From Pleodorina starrii (Eukaryota > Chlorophyta > Chlorophyceae > Chlamydomonadales > Volvocaceae): a stretch of 64,000 bases of DNA. A program made the position numbers and the translations under genes. Below the pieces are notes generated by a model. The model was not told the DNA's origin. It made no database searches and saw nothing but the letters and a program-made list of their open reading frames with translations. This document shows, one piece after another, positions 57,501 through 64,000 of the stretch (position 1 is its first letter; each line of letters starts with the position of its first letter). The stretch spans positions 330,001 through 394,000 of the forward strand of contig BRXU01000022.1 in the NCBI GenBank assembly GCA_030267565.1, given 5' to 3'.

Positions 57501-60500
57501 ACGGTACGGCAGTCAAAGCGCCAGCGGGGCGGGGGGATGGGACAGAGAGAGGACGGGGGTTGGCGACGCGCGACATTGATGTGTCAGCCAAGGGCCCCAA
57601 AGCGCAATGCACAGGCCCCTGGCGGGGCATGGGAGCCCGGTGGGTGGCCAGCGCTACGCTCAGGGGTCCGGCCGGGGCCCATCCCAGGCTTCGGGCTGTC
57701 GGGTCAGGCTTCGGGCCGTCGGGTAACAAAGATAATCGAGCTGTAGCCTGCAGGGCTCACGGCGGCGCCGCGAGCGTCATGTCCGGCTCGCTGCGACGCC
57801 GAAATCGCAACCCCTTCGACGTGTATGACGATCGAGCCCTCCACCACGGCACCACCCCTACCCAACAGCCGCCGCCACCGCGCCCCCTCCCCCGCGCACC
57901 TCACGCCGCCGCCGCCGGCGGCGGGGTCCGTGCTGATGGTTGCGTGGATGCTGCTGACCAGCAGGTCCAGCTGCTGCCGCGCGCTGGCTGCGTTGTCCAC
58001 CCCCAACACCGTGATGATCGACGCCGCCGTGAAGTTCCCGCCGCCGCCGCCGCCGCCGAGGCCGCCGCCGCCGCCGCCGCCGCCGGCGACGAGCCCCGGC
58101 TCCACCCCGCCCAAGCTGCGCAGGGAGCCGGTGCGCGCCGCCGGCGTCAGGAGGTCCGTTGGGTTTGACTGCAGCAGCTGACTGAGGTTGAGCGGCTCGA
58201 CGCACTCGCCGCCGCCGGTGGCGGCGCCGGCGGCGGCGGCGGCTCCGCCGCCGCCGCCAACGGCGAGGGGCCCGAGGCTGGAGGCGGTGAGGGCGCGCCG
58301 CTCGTGTGTGCCCGTGGAGCGGGGGGATTGCGGCGACGGGAAGTGCACGGCGCGTGCAGCCGGCGCGCCGGCGGCGGCGTTGGCGGCGGTGATGCTCCGC
58401 CGGACGAAGCTGGCGGCGGCGAGTGCGCGGTCCTGGCCGGAGCGCCGGGTTGTGGTGGAGCCGCCTGCGCAGCCGGTGGAGGTGGAGTCAGCAGCGCTGG
58501 CGGTGTGTCAAGGCAGGTAGGCACAGGCGGATGGGAGAGGCACACACACACACATGGACCGAGCCAGACCAGTACAAAAGGCCCCACGAGGGACAGCGCT
58601 GAGTCCGCCTTCCCTCCCCTCCCGCCCTGGCCCCCTGCCCTGCCCTGCCCTGCCCCTTCTCTCCCCTTCCCCATTCTCCCCCTTTGTTCCCTCCCCCCTA
58701 CCTCACACACATACACACATGCCTTGCCCCGCCCCTGCCCAACCCCTCCGTCCCGCACCCCCAGGTCGCACGCCACCCCACTGCCCACTCACGCTTCACC
58801 GACAGGTCCGCCAGCCCCGCCGCCCCCTGCCCTCCTCCTCCTCCTCCACGCCCCTGCCCCTGCGCCTGCGCCGCCTGCTGCTGCGCCTGCAGCGCCAACA
58901 GCACCTCCATGTCCGCCGTCGACAGCTCGCCGCTCAGCAGCTCCGGCGGCGTGGCGGCGGCGCCGCCGGCGCCGGCCGCGGCCTCGGCGCCGCCGACCGC
59001 GGCCATGGCCACCGCTACGCCCAGGTCGCTGCATGTGGCGGTAGAAATGTAGGCGGCGCTGAGGGCGGGCGGCAGGAGGGTCGGCTGCATCATCTGGGAG
59101 CCGCAGCTGGGGCTGCGAGCAGAGGGGCGAGAGACGGCGGGAGGGGTGAGAGTTCAGAGTGCGGGGTAAGGGGTGTGCGTATGTGTGTGGGAGGGGGGGG
59201 GTGGAGTGGGGTGAAAAGAAAAAGCATAAAACTGCGGCGGCCAAGGCGAGGTGGAGCCCCAGCAGCGCTTACCGAACATACCGGTTACCGTGCCTTGCCG
59301 GGAGGTTGGGGCGGGGAGGTTGAGTAGAGAGCAAGGTGGGCGGGAAGCGACGTGAGACGCGAGAGCTGGTAGCGAGAGACACGTTGAAGAGAAATGGATA
59401 TGGTGCCGCAGCAACCCAAGTGGCGCGCCACCGGCACCGCCGCCCGTCCACCACTCCACCCCGCGCAGATGTGACATGTAAGTGCGCAGGTGCCGACCTG
59501 GCCCGACCCGACCCGATCCGGCGGTCCCAGCCCCACCTGCGCACGACCGCATACGATCCCGGGCTGGCGCAGCACAGCGTCTCGTACTCGGGCGCAATGG
59601 CGGGGTCCGTCAGCTTGGCCCGGACGACGGGCGCGAGGGCCTGCGGACGCGCGAGCGCGAAAACAAAACACGCGAGGGCGGGACGGAGTGGAGGGGGGTT
59701 GAGGGGGACGTGCGGTGATGGCACTGGCACAGGACGGGGCGGGACGGGGTTGTGGAGCGCCGCAGCCGCCGACAGGAAACGCGGACTGCGGAGGGGTAGA
59801 CAGAGCGGGATGCCTCTCTCTCTCTCTGTCGTCTCTCCGAGGGCAGGAGGCCGGCGCGCTGAGGCGGGACACGTGGCGAAGCAGAGGCACCGGCGCGAGG
59901 AGGAGCGGCCAGTTCACATCCTGGTGAAGGAAGAGCGCACAGCCCACACCCCTTCACCGCCCCTAATGAGGCCGTCCGCTGTTCTGTCAGCCCCGCACCG
60001 CACAACCCCTCCCTCTCCTCTCCCTCCCTCCCTCCACCTTCCTTCCTCCCTCCCCCCCCCCTGCCCCCACCTTATCCAGCAGCTCCTGGCAGCTGGCCCT
60101 CACCGCCTCCAGCAGCGGCCCCGGCAGCCGCCTGGGGAAACACAGGTACAGCCCCAGCATCGCACCCTCCCCCAGATGCATCGCCAGGAGCACCAGCGAC
60201 TGGGGCACCCCTGCACCCACACCCGCCCCGGGGCCCGCGGTCGCCGCCGCACAGCCGCCCGGCGCTGGGGGCGAGCCACCGCCGCCCACCATGCCCGTGG
60301 CCGAGGCCGAGGTGCGAAAGCCGCTGGCGACGGCGGCGGCGGTGGCGGCGCCGCCGCCGAGCATGCCGTTTGCGGTCTTCCGCGTAAGGCCCATCAGCAT
60401 GCACACGTCCACGGAGGGCTTATGTACGTTCTGGGCGGCAGGAGGTGAGGAGGAGTGGTAGCGAAGGAACCACAGAGGAGGGACGGAGAGGGGTGTGGGG

Positions 60501-63500
60501 TGTCTGGGGTTGGTAGAGGATGACAGGCGTAGGATGGGGTGTGGTGGGGTGGGGTGGGGTGGGGTTAGGGATTGGAATGCGGGGATGGGGCCAGAAGCGT
60601 CGGTCGCTGAGGTAAGGGTAGGGAGGTGGGCGGGTGTGGCGGAGTAAGGAAGACGCCCGCGGCGTGTGGCTCGCGAGTGGATCTCGCCGCCGTCACGTTC
60701 ACTTGCACGCACAGCATTGTGGCATGAGCGAGCGTGCTCTGGCGGCCAGGGCAGCCAACCCGCAGCGGATCAGTGATCGACAACAACACAGCTTCACCTC
60801 AGCCGCGCCTTTTCATATGTCTTTTGCTCTCTTGTATCGCTGGGTAGGGTGGGTTGGTGGCATCTGCCGGAGCTTTGCCAGTTTGCTCCACTCTCCCCAG
60901 GGAACAAACCTCCCCTTTGCTCTTGCCCTTTGGCCCCGCGGCAAACAATAACACACACACACACACGCACACACACATGCACACACATACCTGCACACAT
61001 GTTCTGCACACATGCACACACATACCTGCATACATGTTCTGCACACATACACACATACCTGCACACATGTTCTGCACACACACACACACACATACACACA
61101 TACCTGCACGTGAAGTTGCGTATCTTCAATCACCCCCGACACGGCGGGCGCGGAGATGGACTGCACGCCGGCGGCGGCGGTGATGCCGCGAGCGCCCGTC
61201 TCCGGCGCGGAGGCGACCGCGCCCGCGCCGCCGCCCATCCGCGCCGGCTGCCGCCCCTGCTGCGGCTGGCTGTGGTGCTGTTGCTGCTGCTGCTGCCAAT
61301 GCGCCAGCAGCAGGGTCCGGTGCAGGGGAAAGGCCCGCGCCTGCAGCGTGGGGGTTCCGGAGCAGTAGGCGGCCGCGGCGACGGCCGCGGCGGCGGCGGC
61401 CTGCGGCGTGCCGCAGCTGTCGCCGTTGGCGGTTGCGTTCTGGTTGTGGTTTAGCGGGACGATGATGGATCGGCTGCTGGCGGTGGCGGTGACGCCGGCG
61501 CAGGGGCCGAGGGAGGGGCTGCGGGATATGTCGGCGGGGGCCCCGACGCCGCGGGTGCGTGGCGAGAGGTCCAGCGAGAAGCGGGCGTGGAAGAGCGCGG
61601 CATGGGGGTCCCTGCGGTTGCGGGCGCGGAGGAGGGCGGAAAGGGGGGACCCAGGGAGTGAAGGGGGGGCAGGGGGGCTGGCGGCGAAGCGCCGTGGCGC
61701 ATGGCGCATGAGGGAAGGACGGCGGAACTTCTGCGAGGCGGCCTTAGAAAGGCACACGAGACGCGCGAGGGCGGGCGTGCAAAGAGGGGTTGTCCACACG
61801 TATAGGCCGGGCAAAGAGGCGCGGAGGCCCTAGCGCCGGTGCCAGGGAGCCCCAGAGAGCCGACACCGGCATTACTTGCCTACGCTTCTCAGGGTTTACC
61901 AATCGGAACATGCCGCACGACTACGGGGTTCGGGGCGCTGCGGGTTTTTGCATACGGTAGCCAGGTCGCGGCGATGGAACCCCACGGTGCCTCACAACAC
62001 GCCACGTCACGGGCACGGGCCCACGTCTGCGCTCCGCCCTGCACGGCGGTGCCGCATTCGGCGGGGTCGGCCCCAATGCCGCCCTGCCATGTCACACCCA
62101 GCCGTCGCGGCACTGCACCACCCCCACTGTGCAACCGCCGCGGGTGGAGCCGCTGCTGGAGCCCCAAGGCCGCCGCCGCGCGTACCAGTGTCAGGTGCAG
62201 TACCCTTTGCGGTCGATCCTCTATCTGAGTCCCACTGTAATCCGATTACAGTGGGATCACCTGTAATCCGATCCAAATCATACCTACATAATATCCTCCT
62301 GGCCAACGGGCTGTTACGGGAACCACCGGGGGCGGGTCGTGTGCCCCCCGCCCCCCGGGATTATGCTCCATGCTTCATACCTGGGTAGGCCGCCGGTCGG
62401 CGTCCCCGCCAGCGCCCGCAGCCTCCGTTTGGAAGCCGCCGCCGACAGGCTGCCGCCCAGTTCCTGCGCCGGCTGCCCCACCCCCGTCGCTCCTGCAGCC
62501 GTCCCCGTCGGCGCCGTCGCGCCGCCCAGCTGCTGCGCCGCAAAGAGCATCACATTGGACGATGTGGGTCGGCCGACCGGCGGCGAGCGGCAGACGACCG
62601 ACAGCCTGCCGCCGCCGCCGCTGCCCCCCCGGCGGTCCACCAGCCCCTCCCCGGACCGCGCCATCTCCATCCCAGCCGCGCCAAACCCGCCTGCGTGCAC
62701 GCTGCCGCCGCCGTTGGGCTGGTGCTGGCCGTTGCCATAGCTGTGAGGCAACTGGCTCGCGGATCCGCCGCCGGCGCCGGTGCCGCCTCGGCCCTCGGCG
62801 GAGGGCGCCGAGGGCTGCAGCAGCAGCGCCACCGGTGCCTCGGGGCCCGGCGGCACCAGCGCCGCCGTGACGTTGCTCTCCAGCACGTAGCGCCGCCGGA
62901 CGTGCGTCGCCACGGCGACACACAGGTGGGCGGTGAGCGCGGACATGCAGTCGCTGGCGCCCAGGCGAGCCATAGCCGCCGCCAGCCAGGCGGCGTGGCT
63001 GCCCTCTGGGCCCAGCATGCACATGGAGCAGGCGAAGCCGAGCGAGTGTAGCGCGCGGAGGTCGGACAGGAGCGGCGGCGGCGGCGCGTCAGCGCCGCCG
63101 CCGCCGCAGGCGGCGGCGGTAGCGGCGCCGTGCTCCAGCCAGAGCGCCCCCGCGAGCTTGGAGCCGTGGAGGAGGGGCACTGCCGCGACGCGCATGCGGC
63201 GGGGGTTGCGGGGGGCTGAGCCTGCGGCTGACGCTGCTGAGGAGGGCGTCGGGCGCGGGCCGGCGGGGGCTGTGTGTGGGAAGTCTGAGCAGCGGTCGAC
63301 GACGGCGTGTATTGGTGCCTGTGTGGGAGGGGCGGCGGACGTGGGACGGGAGGCGGGGGTTATTGGGTATGGGCGGGAGGTTAGGAGGGGAGAAGCAGGA
63401 GGGGGCACAACGGAGCGGAGCGGAGCGGAGCAGGAAAGGAAGCGAGAAGCGGAGAGTCAGGTGTGCGTCACGGCCGCATGGTACCTTTTCGTGACACATT

Positions 63501-64000
63501 TGCTTAAAGATGGCCGCTTGCTGGAGGTCTGGGAGGAGGTGGTTTGCGCCGGTGCGTGCCTCCAAGTGCTTTGCTGCTGGCGTAGCGCTGCCCAGTAGAA
63601 TAAGCGACAGGTCATCTTCATCCTCCTCCCCTTCCGGAACGACGTAAAACCTGCAGCCAAAGACCAATCGCCCACTCCCGCTCAGCCCGCAAGCATGCGG
63701 CAATGCGGGAACCCTTGGGCGCCCGTTCTTACTCAACAACCGTTGCGCCGGTAATTTCGGGCCTCAGTAGGGCTTCAAGTAAACCGTCGATGCGTTGGAA
63801 GGACGTCCCAGTCAGGCCGCTAAGCAGGCGGTGCAACGATGACACAGCGAACTCATGTTGGCCGCAGGCCTGTGCGCCAAAACGGGGAAAAACCTGTTAG
63901 GTTATCATGAAGCCTCAAGTTACACCTTCAGAAACGTAGACAGTAGTCAAACCCGCTTGTAGCGGTCCCCAACAGACTTACCGGTTGCTCCACCGCCTGG
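51597..64000 (-). CDS. GAF-domain tyrosine-kinase-like (TKL) protein kinase, 5' end beyond window
   Basis: Twenty exons: 64000-63982 (partial), 63869-63733, 63650-63485, 63317/8-62381, 61611-61104, 60430-60071, 59640-59537, 59106-58793, 58464-57905, 57618-57382, 56817-56579, 55921-55897, 55624-55495, 55182-55016, 54507-54435, 54157-54057, 53434-53350, 52661-52623, 52289-52160 and 51699-51597. About 1477 residues are visible. A GAF-like domain (IHAVVDRCSDFPHT, RVAAVPLLHGSKLAGALWLE) and a second GAF-like core (LYLCFPRRLPGPLLEAVRAS) precede the kinase. Kinase elements: LGQGGGGTVFKG, VAVK, RVSHPNIVQ, NLVHRDIKPANLL, LADFG, GTVTHMAPEALL, DVYAFGILMWEMFSGGVRPF and CWSTDPHRRP. This is the MAP3K/TKL pattern, so Ser/Thr activity controlled by a small GAF ligand is inferred. 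Exon 57618-57382 has an uncertain acceptor. The last intron begins with GC, and the TAA overlaps a GTAAGT. Confidence 0.87.
52308..52340. repeat. (GGGGC)n microsatellite in a TKL kinase intron
   Basis: Six or so GGGGC units beginning about 20 bases from the acceptor of the exon starting at 52289. On the minus strand it gives a C-rich tract upstream of that acceptor. Confidence 0.8.
52417..52459. repeat. Dispersed intronic repeat, copy 2
   Basis: Second copy of the approximately 40-base sequence seen at 4812-4851, same orientation, sharing GCAGCGAAGGGACG and most flanking bases. It lies in an intron of the TKL kinase gene. Confidence 0.55.
53565..53620. repeat. Tandem pair of a dispersed TCCACRTATAGGCCGG motif
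   Basis: ATCCACATATAGGCCGGAGG at 53565-53584 and TATCCACGTATAGGCCGGAG at 53598-53617 are separated by a short G run. Related copies lie at 61791-61810 and 36035-36053. All are noncoding. The nature of the element is unknown. Confidence 0.6.
54543..54578. repeat. (GGGGAT)n microsatellite in a TKL kinase intron
   Basis: Five or six GGGGAT units, about 35 bases upstream (in transcript sense) of the acceptor of the HRD exon that begins at 54507. Confidence 0.8.
60541..60566. repeat. (GGGGT)n microsatellite in a TKL kinase intron
   Basis: Four GGGGT units, just over 100 bases from the acceptor of the exon starting at 60430. Confidence 0.75.
60950..61107. repeat. CA-rich minisatellite containing four copies of a 5' splice site
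   Basis: Three units of about 33 to 35 bases (ACACATACCTGCACACATGT, then TCTGCAC) embedded in (CA)n. On the minus strand each unit carries GCAG|GTATGT, the same donor context as the true exon end at 61104. The donor-like sites lie at 61101-61106, 61056-61061, 61023-61028 and 60988-60993. Confidence 0.85.
62230..62256. repeat. Perfect 12-base inverted repeat in a TKL kinase intron
   Basis: TCCCACTGTAAT (62230-62241), spacer CCG, then ATTACAGTGGGA (62245-62256), followed by a partial third copy (CTGTAATCCGAT) at 62261-62272. It is AT-richer than its surroundings and could be a mobile-element remnant or an RNA hairpin in the intron between 62380 and 61612. Confidence 0.85.

Noticed and set aside
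60813..61814. Cys/Val-rich protein read through the CA repeat
   Set aside because: The VCVCVC stretch is translated microsatellite beyond the 5' splice site at 61104; only in-frame alternative donors could include parts of it.
1..64000. tRNA, rRNA, CRISPR, transposase or prophage features
   Set aside because: None seen on reading both strands; the repeats present are micro- and minisatellites and short inverted repeats, not CRISPR arrays or complete mobile elements.

Overview
This window is nuclear DNA of a volvocine green alga (Chlamydomonas/Volvox type). This is inferred from the very high GC content, the many short exons joined by GT-AG introns of roughly 90 to 900 bases, the Ala/Gly/Ser/Gln homopolymer linkers in the proteins, TGTAA poly(A) signals and the abundant microsatellites. 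I found no tRNA, rRNA, CRISPR array, insertion sequence or prokaryote-style operon. I built the gene models by hand from splice sites, reading-phase agreement and protein motifs. In the five complete models the exon lengths sum to whole codons, which supports them, but no transcript evidence was available.

Layout. (1) 1-347, plus strand: last exon of a TPX2-domain microtubule protein. (2) 1733-8130, minus: a 457-residue ubiquitin/CDC48 adaptor with two C2H2 fingers, a UBA domain, a charged coiled coil and a PUB domain. (3) 10665-16939, minus: a soluble PAS-linked class III nucleotide cyclase of 1335 residues. (4) 21071-21876, minus: a small DUF3605 protein related to fungal GlcNAc-induced protein 1. 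(5) 22284-31723, plus: a 1450-residue NLR-type STAND protein. It has a predicted myristoylated N-terminus, an MLKL/HeLo-like four-helix bundle, an NB-ARC ATPase and a TPR sensor. Genes 4 and 5 are divergent, with start codons 407 bases apart. (6) 37167-44855, minus: a 1306-residue GRIK/CaMKK-like kinase with a C-terminal cyclic-nucleotide-binding domain. (7) 51597-64000, minus, open at the right edge: a GAF-domain tyrosine-kinase-like (TKL) kinase.

Most of the identified genes suggest signalling: a cyclase, a kinase that may read cyclic nucleotides, a GAF kinase and an NLR. There is no evidence that they form one pathway; linkage alone proves little in a eukaryote. The most unusual item is the NLR: a plausible membrane-anchored cell-death receptor in a unicellular or colonial alga, sharing a promoter region with a gene of a mainly fungal family. 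The long spaces at 16.9-21.1, 31.7-37.2 and 44.9-51.6 kb hold no gene I can support. The last two are C/A-rich on the plus strand and may include long 3' UTRs, or missed 3' exons, of the minus-strand kinases.
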